Shown one piece after another: positions 30,371-42,744 of a DNA stretch of 64,000 nt. Below the pieces are notes generated by a model, which ran no database searches, was not told the DNA's origin, and saw nothing but the letters and a program-made list of their open reading frames with translations. The translations under genes were made by a program, and so were the position numbers. Within the stretch, counting starts at the first letter, position 1; each line of letters starts with the position of its first letter. The DNA is from Chondrosia reniformis. Lineage: Eukaryota; Porifera; Demospongiae; Chondrillida; Chondrillidae. The DNA lies in NCBI GenBank assembly GCA_947172415.1, contig OX359198.1, positions 3,689,401 through 3,753,400 of the forward strand, read 5' to 3'.

Positions 30371-30978
30371 CCGAAAACAATGACAATGACATTACATTTG
30401 TCAATGACAACCTTTTAATTCAAGCCGAGATTTCTGATAAGGAAGGTGAGTAAAATACCAGCTGAAATGACAATACATGCATAAAACCTTTTCAATTTCA
30501 TTATAGAGTCATCATCACCTCCTCTTCTGAAATCCAGCCACTCCAGGATAATTTCTGAAATTATTGGTAGCTCTAGTCAGCTCATGCAGTACGATGACAT
30601 ATGAAGTAGCTTAAAAGACAGTAGTTCCACCCACTATAGCAACCATTACCGACAACATGATCTATTGCTAGCTGGTTTACAGACACAAGTCCTCAAAACT
30701 TATCATTTACTTGTACAACAGGTAAGGGATTATGAACAGAGTCACTTCAAGCAATATGGTATTCTTCCAAATACTCTGACACCAGATTGGGAGGAAAAGT
30801 ACAAAAAATAAAGAGATGCAAAGCCTTACTACGTACATGGAACATTAGAATATAGCTGTCAACACAGAAACTTAAACAAAACTTCCAATACTTACAGAAA
30901 CACAAACCATTTACTGGCCATTCATCCACCATTTTATTTTACTAATTATGACATCATGCACAGGAAAAGAAAATATTA
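30371..30978 (+). pseudogene. Broken plus-strand coding region, family unknown
   Basis: Exon 1 reads NDITFVNDNLLIQAEISDKE and reaches a donor AAGGAAG|GTGAGT near 30448. An AG near 30505 opens exon 2 in phase (ESSSPPLLKSSHSRIISEI). One frame then continues through a TGA at about 30600, LKDSSSTHYSNHYRQHDLLL, QVLKTYHLLVQQVRDYEQSH, FKQYGILPNTLTPDWEEKY, a TAA at about 30808, and PFYFTNYDIMHRKRKY to a final TAA near 30978. Two nonsense codons in an otherwise open 460-bp frame point to a decaying gene or transposon ORF. It abuts the 3' end of the minus-strand non-LTR element. Confidence 0.4.
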
Positions 30979-30984
30979 ACTTAA

Positions 30985-33900
30985 GCTGACCACAACATAA
31001 ACAATTAGCCTGTATGCAGCAGGAAGTTGACCAAACAAGCTGGACAGTCCTTAATGCACCTGAGTCCCCTAAGGTCTTCCAGGAGCGTCTCCACTGTCCC
31101 CAAAGCACCAATTATCATCAGAACTACCTTAATTCGGTAGCCCCTAAATTGTTTCCTCATATCAGCCGCCAGCTTCTGGTACTTTTGGAACTTCTCTTGC
31201 CATCTTCCATTAATATTGCTGTCAGTAGGAACTGACATCTCAATAATGTAGATGGACTTACATAGCCGATCCTCAACCACTAAGTCTGGCCTTCTTTCTG
31301 TCATTTTATCATCTGTAGGGATACTAGGATCCCACAAGATTTTGACAGCCCTATTCTCATAGACTGGTTTTGTTTCTAGTTTGTACCAGGGCTCTTCCTG
31401 CTTGAATCCATATTCTTTCAACAGTCTCCACAACACTATCAGTATCGCCCGGTCATGTCTCTCTTTGTAGAGAGAAAATCCCTTTGGCTCACACATGTTT
31501 AGTATGTGTTTGATCGTTTCCATAGCCTTGCCACATTCTCTGCACATCAGGAGGCTAGAATTCCTCAGAATCCTATTTTGGTACCACCTAGTGTGCAGCA
31601 CATCATCTTGGGCTGCGAGAATCAGAGCCTCAGTTTGAGGTCTGAGTCTCCCCTCAGAAAGCCACACATAAGACTCCCTAGTTGTGACTTGTCTGTGGTA
31701 TGAGCCCTGGTGAGACTTTTCGGCTAGGTTACATTTTAATCTTTAAGTCTGAGCCTCCCGGAGCTCACGTGCCACTCCCCTCCATTCTCTTACACTATTT
31801 TGTGAGGGATCTGTCTTCAGCCACATTTCCGGTTCTAGTTCTAATCTGTGGCTTCTCAGTCTCTATCTGGCTTCTTACAAGACAGTCCTCCTCTGCTTTG
31901 AGCACTCCAGCCACTTTTGGTATTTAACCACAACAGCTATGAGTGGATCATTGGCAGTATGGAGGTATCTTGCCAGATTCACAACAGCCCTGTTGTGATT
32001 CAAAGGAAAACTACAGAGCCCTCTACCACCTTGAGAGCGAGGCAAGTTCACTCTTTCAATGGCAGAGTTATAGTGATGACACTGGTACTTTCTCATGATC
32101 TTTCTCACTATTCGGTCCAGTTTTGGAAGTTCACTTTGAGTCCACTTCAAAACTGGGTAAGAGTATCTCAATAGAGAGGCACACAACATGTTAGAGGCTT
32201 CTGCAGCATTCTTATCATTGAGGTGAGAGCCCCACACTTTTTGGAGTCTCCTCCTCAATTCGTTGATCAAGCAAGCTTTGACCTTGCTGTCATCTACCTC
32301 AAACAGTTGTTCTAGCCCTAGGTACTTATAAGTAGGACCTTTTTCAAGGCTCCTTATGGATTCTTCACTGCGTTCAGGGTTGTCTGGGCCAGCCAGAACT
32401 TTCCCCTTTTGCATGTGAGCTGTTCCACACTTTCTCACTCCAAACCTCATGCCAATGGCATTTGAGGTTTTCTCCACACATTCCATGGCTTCCCTGAGTT
32501 TATCAGGCCCTCCAGCATATATCTTAAGGTCGTCCATGTACAACAAGTGTGACATGGTGTTCCTTTCCCCTTTATGCCAGAGGGTATATCCCTTGGTTCT
32601 GTTAAGAACTTGGGATATGGGAGCTATGGCTAGACAAAATAGGAGTGGCGATAAGGAGTCTCCTTGGAAGAGTCCCCTGTTATATTTAACAGGGGTACTC
32701 CTAACCACCTTCCCGCAGTCCTCAACTCAAACACAGTAGCCCATTGTTTGGAGAAGAGCTCTATAGACCTCCGGATCCAACCTGGGCACTTGATGGTTTT
32801 TAGCACCTTCATCACCCACTTGTGAGGGACTCTGTCATATGCCTTCTCATAATCGATCCATGCCACACTAAGTGGCTTGCCCATAATTTTGGCATCTAGG
32901 CCGATTGATTGATCCAGCAATAGACAGTCCACACAGCCCCACCTCCCTTTCCTCATGGATCGTTGAGCCATAGGTAAAAGATCATTAGTGTAGGTGTAAG
33001 TGAGTAATTCTGATGCAATGTATGCTGTGACAGCCTTGTACATTGTGTTGTGACACGCAATAGGTCGGTAGTTGCTGCACGTTTTAGGTCACCCTTTTTG
33101 GGGATGAGTAGAGTGCGACCCCTTGTAAGCCAGTCTGGGACTGACAGATCTCCGCTCACCACCTTCCGTAGTACATCTGCCAAGGCAGACTGTGCAGAGG
33201 GGAGTGTTTTCCACCAAAAAGTGTGTATGCCATCCGGCCCAGGGGCTGACCAGCTTTTTGCCCTTTTCAAGGCTTTCCTCAGCTTGGTCTCATCAATGCT
33301 TTCGGGACCTTCAGAGGAGGTTCTGCCCACCCTCTTTTTGGTTTCCTTTAGCCATTCTTTCACGCCTGGGTCGTCTTTGTTGACCTTACCAACAGTACCT
33401 ACAATCATTGTCCAAAAGTCTCTTACTACCTCAATTGAGGGAGCTTCATTTGAGATTGGAACATTGCCATTCATCCTGAACTTCCTTTGGGTATTCCAAA
33501 GGTGGTTTTGTTCCTGGAATTTCATGCGTTCAGCCGATCGTCGCTATTGTAGGGTCCACACCCTGAGATTCCCCAGTGTCTGTTCCCGAGGTCTGATCAG
33601 CACATTCAGGTTTAATGAATGGAACTCCCTCCTAAGCTTTCTTCCGAGTACTTTCTAGTGTTTGGTCATAGGATTATTACTCTGTTGACACGCTATTTCC
33701 ACATCCAACCAGGCAAGCAGTCTTCTAAACCTAAGGCCATTGGCCTTCCTGTCACTTATGTGACCTTCCTGTCTCTTACTTCCCTTCTGATTGTCTGATT
33801 TCCTTCCCTGGTTGCATGGCTGCGATTCGTAGGTTGTTTTTCCCCTCACAGCCATAGCAACAGAGTAGACTAGGCAGTTCAGGTGTCAGGCCGACCTAGG

Positions 33901-34838
33901 GCCTTCCTGCCACTCTTTCTCCACCCAATCATTGGCCTCCTGAAGCAGTGCCGTATCAACATGGTTGAACCGCACCACCCCACAGGGTTTTCTGTCAGAG
34001 AAATCTCCAGGTTTCTTTCGGAGACAGGCATCTTTTGCTTTGCCTAAAAGTTGCATCAGATGATCATTGCCACTTGTCCTGGGACTAGGATGATCATTTG
34101 TAGGAGTTTCAACAGGGGCTGCAGGCAGCTCACCATTTTGTTTAGTCACAGCCTGAACTTGGTGAAGCTCCCCCTGCCCTTGCGCTCCCACACCTTCCTC
34201 CACAGTCTCAGTTAGGGTATTATCCCTCTGAAGGTTCCAGATCACCCCTTGGATCCTTCTCCTTCTAGAGGCACCTTGCGGTGCATCATTAACCAAATCT
34301 AAATCTCGGCTACCAGTTACTTGCAGTACTCCGTCTCCTACCAAGTTGCTTTTGGCTTAGAAGGCAAGGGTTCGACCAGTCTGAGGCAAATATGGGTATT
34401 TGTTCAGCCATTCCCGCTCTAAACGCTTCTGATAGCCCCCTCTTTTGGGTTCAGATCGCTCATAGCAATCAATTAGTGCCCTAACCATTTCCTCGGTCCA
34501 TAGGGCTGGTTGGCCCGTCATGGGGACCGAAGAAAGGCTATTACATTCAGGTACATCTACCTGTGAGGCACCAGTGGAATCACCTATTCTGGTTGACCCA
34601 GGGTTTTCTTCACCACTGGTGCACCTAGGCCACAGCCTGTCTTGAAAATTGTCATTCTCATGGCGCAACGTAACCCAGTGAATCTGCCAGACTGGGGGTT
34701 AGCCCATGCTGGCAGGGAGGCTGATTTAGCCACAGGATGCCACATGAGGGGCTAAGCACCCTGCTCCGTCGGGGGGTTGAACTGGACTATACCCATCCTC
34801 TTGTCAGTTCGGAACCACAGCCTCCAATTCCCACGACA
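30985..34838 (-). mobile_element. Non-LTR retrotransposon with RLE endonuclease (R2/R4/NeSL-like), decayed
   Basis: Minus-strand segments in order: 34668-34357, 34344-33886, 33855-33655, 33525-32953, 33043-32630, 32708-31875, 31667-31005, with frameshifts between them. The N-terminus has a Myb/SANT-like stretch (WTEEMVRALIDCYERSEPK). The reverse transcriptase shows YEKAYDRVPHKW, GLFQGDSLSPLLFCLAI and HLLYMDDLKIYA (active-site YMDD, about 32540). The C-terminus has a CRECGKAMETIKHILNMC zinc knuckle (about 31500-31550) and a PD-D/E nuclease signature, RPDLVVEDRL..YIIEMSVPTD (about 31225-31300). This order is known for clades with a restriction-like endonuclease rather than APE. YMDDLK favours NeSL/R4-type over R2 proper, but the clade is uncertain. 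No target sequence or tail was defined; 34680-34838 looks like 5' UTR. Confidence 0.82.
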
Positions 34839-35934
34839 ACTACTACATATACATTCAACTAGTTACTAGTAAATAAAACTAGTACATACACTATTACATA
34901 CAAAGATTAACTACAACTATAACATATAACTAGTAAATATAACTAGAAACTAGTACATACAACTAGTTCATACAACTAGTATATACAACGAGTACATACT
35001 ACTAGTACATATAACCAGGACATACTATTAGTTACTAGTACCTACAACTAGTACATACAACTAATATGGACAACCACTACTTACAACTAGCACATTTAAC
35101 TACATTTATACACCTAGTACATGAAATAGAACATACAACTATTACATAAAAATAGTACATACAACTACTACTAGTACATATAACTAGCACATACAACTAC
35201 TACATACAACTAGTACATACAATTAGAACATACAACTACTACTTACAATGGAGTATATAACACTTGAACCTCCAACTAGTAAATATAACTAGTTCTAGTT
35301 AGGACAATTAGAACATACCACTGATAATGAGTACTTACAACAAGTACATACAACTAGTACATTCAACTAGTAGATGCATTTAGTACATACAACTAGTACA
35401 TACAACTAGTATATACAACTAGTGCATACAACTAGGCCCACAACTAGTACATTTAACTAGTACCTACAACTAGTTCATATAACCAGAACATACACATATA
35501 ATTAGTACATACAACTAGTACATACAATTAGACAACATACAACTATAAAATAGTACTTCCAACTAGTACATACAACTAGTAACTAGTACATACAACAAAA
35601 ACATACAACTAGTACATACAAGTAGTTCATATAACTACATAAAATTTTTCATACAACTAGGACATAGAGAGAGTTACTAGTAAATACAACTAGGATCTAC
35701 AACTAGTACATACAACTAGTTCATACAGCTAGTACATACAATTAATACCTATACATAAAACTAGTTACTAGTACATACACCTAGTACATACAACGTGTAC
35801 GTACAACTAGTATCTACAGCTAGGAAATATAATTAGTACATACAACACTTACACACAATTAGTACATATAACTAGTGCATATAACTAGTACATACAACTA
35901 GTTAATACAACTGGTATCTAGTTCATAAAACTGG
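34839..35934. repeat. 13-bp satellite, segment 1
   Basis: Degenerate tandem repeats of ACATACAACTAGT (13 bp, includes a SpeI-type ACTAGT palindrome). Variants: TAACTAGT, GTTCATACAACT, ATTAGTACAT. Units are often shortened, giving an irregular ladder. No coding potential. Confidence 0.92.
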
Positions 35935-35936
35935 TA

Positions 35937-37862
35937 CAGTGTAACCCTGTTAATCCGCCGCAATTTGTTTGTACACTTTTTTGGCGGAATAATGAGTTCG
36001 GCAGATTCTCATTAAAATACATATTTTTCAATTAATAAATACATGTATATATATAGCCAGCTAATGTAATACAATAAAATCTCGTTATAAAGCATAGAAT
36101 AGTGTGAGTTCATTTTGTAGTAAAAAGTCAAATAAAGAAGTCTGTGATTTCCTTTCCTCAAAGGTTTTCTCCAATTTCCTGTGAAGATCTACTATTGCCC
36201 AGCTGCATTCCTTGTCTGTCTTACTGTCAAAGTACTGCTGTAAGACCTTTGCAACATGAACAGCTTGCATTAGTGTGGGAATGGGACTGTCTGCATCATC
36301 ATCATCATCATCATCATTAATGTCATCATCATCATCTTCCTTCTGTACCTTTGCAACAATATCATCATCTGATGGTAATTCCCCTGTTTTTGCTTCTTCA
36401 TCAATATCTAAATAATTGGATGCTGGCATGCCGTGAGCAGTCTGAAGAAGAGGAACATTCAAACGACTATTAAGCTCCTGCTTTGGATCAATTTCTAGCT
36501 CTTGGTCTTCAAGCTTAGGCAGGATACCAATGTGCTTCCAACAGTTGCTTACTGTGGCTGGAGTAACTGTTTTCCAGGCTAATGCTAAAAAACGAATAGC
36601 CCTTTACAAATTGATATCAGGCTTCTTTTCTTCTTCTAGTAGTTCAATGAATCTTTTTAATTGAGATCTTCGATATCAGGCCTTGCATGTTTTAATAATC
36701 CCAGCATCTAGAGGCTGCAGGTGACTTGTTGTATTAGGTGGCAAGTAGTCCAGTTCCACACACTCAAGGGTGACATCAGGAAAATGACTAGCTACATTGT
36801 CCATAAACAGTAACACCCGATAGTTTTTCTTCTGCTTGATGTGTTGATCAAAGCTGTGCAGCCACTCTGTGAACAGGAACCCAGTCATCCAAGCTTTTTG
36901 TTATGGGTATAAGAAACATAGGTGTTTGGACAGAAATCCTTGAGACATTGTGGCTTAGCACTCTTGCCAATTACAAAGGGCTTTTTCTTGTCTGTTCCGT
37001 CAGCATTTGTGCATAGGGCCACTCTGATCCGGACTTTATATTGCTTGGAACCATGCTGAGCTCCTCTTGATAAAGTCTTGCTTGGTGGCATTCAAAAAAA
37101 GAGACCTGTTCCATCAATGTTGCAAATGTCACATGGACTGAATCTGCTGCAGATTTCTTTTAATTGACTTCTGGCAGCTGCAACAGGATCAACATTGACA
37201 GAGGCTGACTCTCCATGCAATATCTTCAAAGAAATGCCATGTCTGGATTTAAATCTACCCAACCAACTATTAGATGCTGTGAACACTGCACAATCCAGTC
37301 GTTGTGAAAAATATTTACCCTTTTCAAGTAGAATGGCATCACTGATTATGGCTTTCTTTGCCTGCATTGTTGAGAACCACAATGATAATGCTTCTTCAAC
37401 TTCCACAAACTTTGGCTTCCTAAAACGTTTTGTTTTTGATTGATGTGTCTCAGCTATTTCCCAGTCGACCCTTCTTCTCAAAATATTACCTCCAGTCCTT
37501 CTAACGATTGAAGTGCTCCACTCAAGTGAAAATAATTCGGATATTTGCTTCTGCGTTACTGCAGAATTCTTCTTCTTATAGTGACAAATCTCTTTTTTCT
37601 GGGCCATTGTCAAGTCAGTTCTGGAACGCTTAGATGCCATCTCTTATATTTACTTCGCACGATTAAAATCTTGACAAAAGGGGCGGATTAGGAAGGTAGA
37701 AAACGCCTATAAATTTACAATTGAGGTGCGAAAATAATGGCTGATTGCGGATTCAGCGGTTGGCAAATTACGTAGATACTTCTAGTACGCAGTTGAATTT
37801 GTTCTATGCTAACTTAGGCGGTTTGACTTATTAAGCGGGGGCAGATTATCAGGGTTACACTG
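35937..37862 (-). mobile_element. Tigger/pogo-like DNA transposon, 1926 bp, TIRs and TA duplications visible
   Basis: TIRs: CAGTGTAACCCTGTTAATC at 35937 and, inverted, CAGTGTAACCCTGATAATC ending at 37862; TA target duplications at 35935-35936 and 37863-37864. The minus-strand transposase starts at 37640 (MASKRSRTDLTMAQKKEI), with a CENP-B/Tc5-type HTH pair, then DDE_1 motifs: ICNIDGTGLFF, LLFMDNVASHF and LPPNTTSHLQPLDAGIIK, followed by an Asp-rich C-terminus (36300-36360). Breaks: an in-frame TGA at 37094-37092 immediately after GLFF, and a frameshift near 36888. Known: cut-and-paste DNA transposition into TA. The well preserved TIRs suggest fairly recent insertion into the 13-bp satellite. 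Confidence 0.93.
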
Positions 37863-37864
37863 TA

Positions 37865-38690
37865 AATACAACTAATACATACAACTAGTACATACAACTA
37901 ATACATACAACTAGTACATACAACTAGTACATATAACTATTACATACATCTAGTACCTAGAACAGAAAATTAGCACATTCAACTTTTACATACAACTAGT
38001 AACTACAACTAGTAAATATAACTAGTACATACAACAATTACACACAACTCGTACATACAAGTAATATATATTACTACATACAACTGGTACTACAACTAGT
38101 ACATTCAACTAATACATACAACAAATACAAACAAGTAGTACATATAACTAGTGTAGACAACTGGTACATACAACTAGTACATTCAACTAGTACATACAAC
38201 TAGTACATACAACTAGTACATTCAACTAATACATACAACAAATACAAACAAGTAGTACATATAACTAGTGTATACAACTGGTACGTACAACTAGTACTAA
38301 CAACTAGTACATACAACTTGTAACTAGTATATAAAACTAATACATATGACTAGTATGTATAAGTAGTACCTATAACTGGTAAATATACCTTACTAGTACA
38401 TACAACTAGTACATACAACTAGTACCAACAACTAGTATATATTACCATTACTAGTACAAACAATTAGTTCATACAACTATTACCTTCAACTAGTACATAC
38501 AACTAGTACATTCAACTAGGAATGAGTACAAACAAGTAGTACATACAACTAGTACACACCAACAGTACAAACAATAGTACATACAACTAATACCTGCCTA
38601 GTACGTACTATAACTAGTACTAGAACCTACAACTAGTACATACAGCTAGTTGCTACAACTAGTACAGATAACTAGTACATTCCACTAGTA
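37865..38690. repeat. 13-bp satellite, segment 2
   Basis: Continues segment 1 across the Tigger insertion. Local duplications are visible, for example two nearly identical stretches around 38100-38160 and 38215-38275. Confidence 0.92.
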
Positions 38691-38691
38691 C

Positions 38692-39345
38692 GTATACCTT
38701 TTTATCATTATCATTATCAAATCATTAATATTCTGGTGACTCCACTTATCCAAATGGCTACTTTCCATGGAACCCAGTAAGTATAATAAATAGTATATAG
38801 TAATATGAAAGAGTAGAATGAGGTAATGAAACCAAAAAAAGAGAAAGGGAATGATAATAAACATGGGTGACATTGGAATTCATTCATAGTAATTGTGGAT
38901 TAGTAAGAGTTCCTTTATTGGGTTAATCTGTAGCTAATCTCCTTCTTCCCATATTCCTTATGAACTTGATTCACATACAGGTGGCCTCTTGTAGCCCCTC
39001 TTGTCTGATATTGGTGAACTGCTGATACTTTAGTTAAGAGATTTCTAAGGTACGATGGATGGGACTTTCCTAACCTAGGTTGCAATAGTTCTTGACTTAA
39101 AGAAAATAGTTTATGTCATTGTCTATCTGAGAGGGAGGTCCATTTAAGGGTAGTTAGAGCCTCTGTTGCAGAAGAGGATTTAGGGCCCTTCAGAATGATG
39201 CGACCTGCATAGTTTTGAAGCCGTTGAAGGCGGGCGGAGGCAGTCAAGCAACAGGGGTCCCACACAAGGCTGCAATAGTCAAAAGGAGTTGCAATGTAGG
39301 CAAAATAGAAAGCTTTCAGGGCGTTGACAGGTAGGAACATATAAC
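38692..39345 (-). mobile_element. CR1/L2-like LINE 3' end, 5'-truncated
   Basis: The minus strand from 39340 encodes the end of a LINE reverse transcriptase: NALKAFYFAYIATPFDYCSL, VWDPCCLTASARLQRLQNY, AGRIIL, then (after a stop) YQTRGATRGHLYVNQVHKEY. The 3' UTR ends in GATAAT repeats at 38700-38712, the microsatellite tail typical of CR1/L2-type elements. It starts directly at a satellite junction (39345), a normal 5' truncation. Confidence 0.75.
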
Positions 39346-41985
39346 TAGTCTGTACAAATAGTACCTACAACTAGAAAATATAACTTATACTAGTACATAT
39401 AACTAGTACATACAACTAGTACCTACAACTAACTAATATTACCATTACTAGTAAATACAACTAGTTCAGGCAACTAGTATATGCAACTAGTAAATAACTA
39501 GTATATAACTAGTACATCCAACTGGTATATGCAACTAGTACACACAATTAGTACATTAACCCCTTACATTCAACTAGCACACACCACATAGATCCTTCAA
39601 CTAGTAAATATAACTAGTACTGGTACATACAACTAGTACATACAACTAGTACTCCAACTAGTAAATAGAACTAGTACATTTAACGAGTACATCATAATTA
39701 GGTCATACAACTAGAACATATAACTAGTACATAACAGTGGTTCATAACTAGTTCATACAACTAGAACACACAACTGGTACCAGAAACTAGTAAATATTAC
39801 CATTACTAGTACAAACAATTAGTTCATACAACTATTACAATCAAGTAGTACATACAACTAGTACATTCAACTAGGAATGAGTACAAACAAGTAGTACATA
39901 CAACTAGTACATACAAACAGTACAAACAATAGTCCATACAACTAATACCTGCCTAGTACCTACTATAACTAGTACTAGAACCTACAACTAGTACATACAG
40001 CTAGTTCCTACAACTAGTACATATAAATAATAGATACAACTGGTACATAGAACTAGTACATGCTACTAGTACATACAATTAGTACATACAACTAGTACAC
40101 ACAACTAGTACAAACAACTAGGACATACAAGGAGTAACTACCTAGCATCTAGTATAACTAGTACTAGAAACTTCAACTATGACATACAACTAGTACATAA
40201 AAATAGTACATACAACTAGTTCATACAACTAGTAAATACAACTAGTTCACACAAAACTAGTAAATAACAAGTACATACAACTAGTACATAACTAGTTCAT
40301 ACAACTATTACATTAAACTCGGAAATACAATTAGTACATTCAACTCTTACGTTCAACTTGTACATACAACTAGTTTATACAACTAGTACATATAAGTAGT
40401 ACTTTCAACTAGTACATAAAACTGGTAAATACAACTAGTTAAAACAACCAGTAAACAACCAGTACACACAACTAATACATACCACTCTTGTTAATACAAC
40501 TAGTAAACAACCGGTACATAGAATTAGTACATAACTAGTACATAAAACTAGTACATACTAATTGTACATTGACCTAGTACTCACAACTAGTACATACAAC
40601 AAGTACATACCACTAGTACTTAACTAGCACATACAACTAGTACATACAACTAGTAAATACAATTAGTAATTATAAGTAGTACTTACAACTTGTACATGCA
40701 ACTAGAACATAATATTGGTATATACAACTAGTAACTAGTACATAAAACTAGAACATATAATTAGTATGTACAAGTAGTACGTACAACTAGTAAATATAAC
40801 TTATACTACTACATACAACTAGTACATACAACTATTACATACAACTATTACATATTGGTAGTACTTAAAACTTGTACATAGTACTAGAACATACAACTAG
40901 TTCATACAACTAGTAACTAGTACATACACCTAGTAACTAGTACATAAAACTAGAACATATAACTAGTGGTACAAGTAGTACCTACACCTAGTAAATATAA
41001 CGTATACTAGTACATACAACTAGTACATACAACTAGTACATACAACTAGTTCATACAACTAGTAATACAATTAGTACATACAATTATTACATTCAACTAG
41101 TAAATTCAACTAATACATACAAGTAGTACATTCAACTAGTACACATAACTAGTACAAACAACTAGTACATACAACTAGTTCATACAACTAGTAATACAAT
41201 TAGTACTTCCATCTAGTACATTCAATTAGTACATACAACTGGTACATATGACTAGTATGTACAAATAGTACCTACAACTAGTAAACATAACTTATACTAG
41301 TACATACAACTAGTGTATACAACTAGTACCTACTACTAGTAAATATTATCATTAGTAGTACATACAACTATTTCGGACAACTATTACATACAACTAGTAC
41401 ATACAACTAGTAGACACAAATAGTTCCTTCAACTAGTAAATATAACTAGTACTGGTACATACATTTAGAACACACAACTAGTACATACAACTAGTTCATA
41501 CAACTAGTAATTCAATTAGTACTTCCATCTAGTACATTCAATTAGTACATACAACTGGTACATATGACTAGTATGTACAAATAGTACCTACAACTAGTAA
41601 ACATAACTTATACTAGTACATACAACTAGTGTATACAACTAGTACCTACTACTAGTAAATTTTATCATTAGTAGTACATACAACTAGTTCGGACAACTAT
41701 TACATACAACTAGTACATACAACTAGTAGATACAAAATAGTTCCTTCAACTAGTAAATATAACTAGTACTGGTACATACATTTAGAACACACAACTAGTA
41801 CATACAACTAGCAACGAGTACATACATCTAGTACATTCAACTAGTATATATAACAAGTACAAACAAGAAGTACATACGAGTAGTGTATTCAACTAGTAGA
41901 TACAACTAATACATGCAACTAGTACTTACAACTAGTACATACAACTAGTACATACAACTAGTACATTCAACTAGTAAATGGAGTT
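39346..41985. repeat. 13-bp satellite, segment 3
   Basis: Degenerate ACATACAACTAGT repeats. A block at about 41170-41470 is repeated at about 41485-41790 with few differences, a roughly 310-bp tandem duplication. Confidence 0.92.
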
Positions 41986-42744
41986 TATGTTTATATAAAC
42001 AGAGTTAGCGTGACCAAGGGGGGCGGCGAATATTGGATTATACAAGGCTAGGTCATTAACACGAATGAATTACGAAATCGATATACAATTAATTTAGTTA
42101 CCTCTCCTAAGTGGGAGGTATACATATCACTACATAATAGAAATAAGAGGTTAGTCTAGCAATTATCGCGTAAGTAATGGCTTTATGCGACGATCGTCGG
42201 ACATATTGGGTAAACATCCCCTTTACTGCATACTAAGTAGGGAACTTTAGCAATCCAACTCACAGGCAGCGGCAGCAGCAGCCAAGCATACTTGTCAATA
42301 CAGAAGGCACCACCTATTGCATATCAGTTGGCTCAATCATGACTTCGTGTAGCTCCTTCATAATACAACCGAGGCATCGGACTACCAATGACAGTTACAG
42401 GTTAAGAAGGGCAATTGTTGATGTCCATAGTGACAAGCTAGCAGCACCAATGCAGCTGCAGCAGCCTTTGGGCCAGTCTGCATGCATGGCGTCCACACAC
42501 GGGCACATACTCATTTACCACATTACCAATGGACCAGCCAAACTGGACACTTATACATGAACTATACCATAGCCAGTCACTTGAACTCGACCAGACCGCC
42601 ATCACAACCATTCCTAAATTCTTTACTCTACAAAGGAGCCTAAAGATATGAGTCATTCAGGCACACCCCAACATATAAAACAGACTACACACATGTATAC
42701 ATACACACTTTGTAGCAATATACAGGCAAGTTAACTAAGCATAT
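41986..42744. other. Probable 5' part of a DIRS-like element, left of the nested insertion
   Basis: Non-satellite sequence between the 13-bp repeats and the TIR at 42745. No gene is clear: a 73-codon frame at 42339-42560 includes PMQLQQPLGQSACMASTHGH but lacks family motifs. A GGGGGGCG stretch at 42018-42026 is inverted at about 45941-45949 on the other side of the nested transposon. I assign it to the DIRS element by position only. Confidence 0.35.

Noticed and set aside
30069..30410. Minus-strand 113-codon frame as a gene
   Set aside because: Protein-like but unrecognised, no supported splice partner upstream, and it overlaps a plus-strand exon with consistent phase.
33050..33658. Plus-strand 202-codon frame
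   Set aside because: Shadow of the non-LTR reverse transcriptase encoded on the minus strand.
36294..36344. CAT/ATC trinucleotide run as an independent microsatellite
   Set aside because: It encodes the acidic Asp run of the Tigger transposase C-terminus.
34839..42000. 13-bp repeats as a CRISPR-like or telomeric array
   Set aside because: No fixed repeat-spacer structure, units degenerate and of uneven length, and no TTAGGG-type motif.
42339..42560. 73-codon frame as a DIRS Gag start
   Set aside because: No Gag motif; the opposite strand is open as well.
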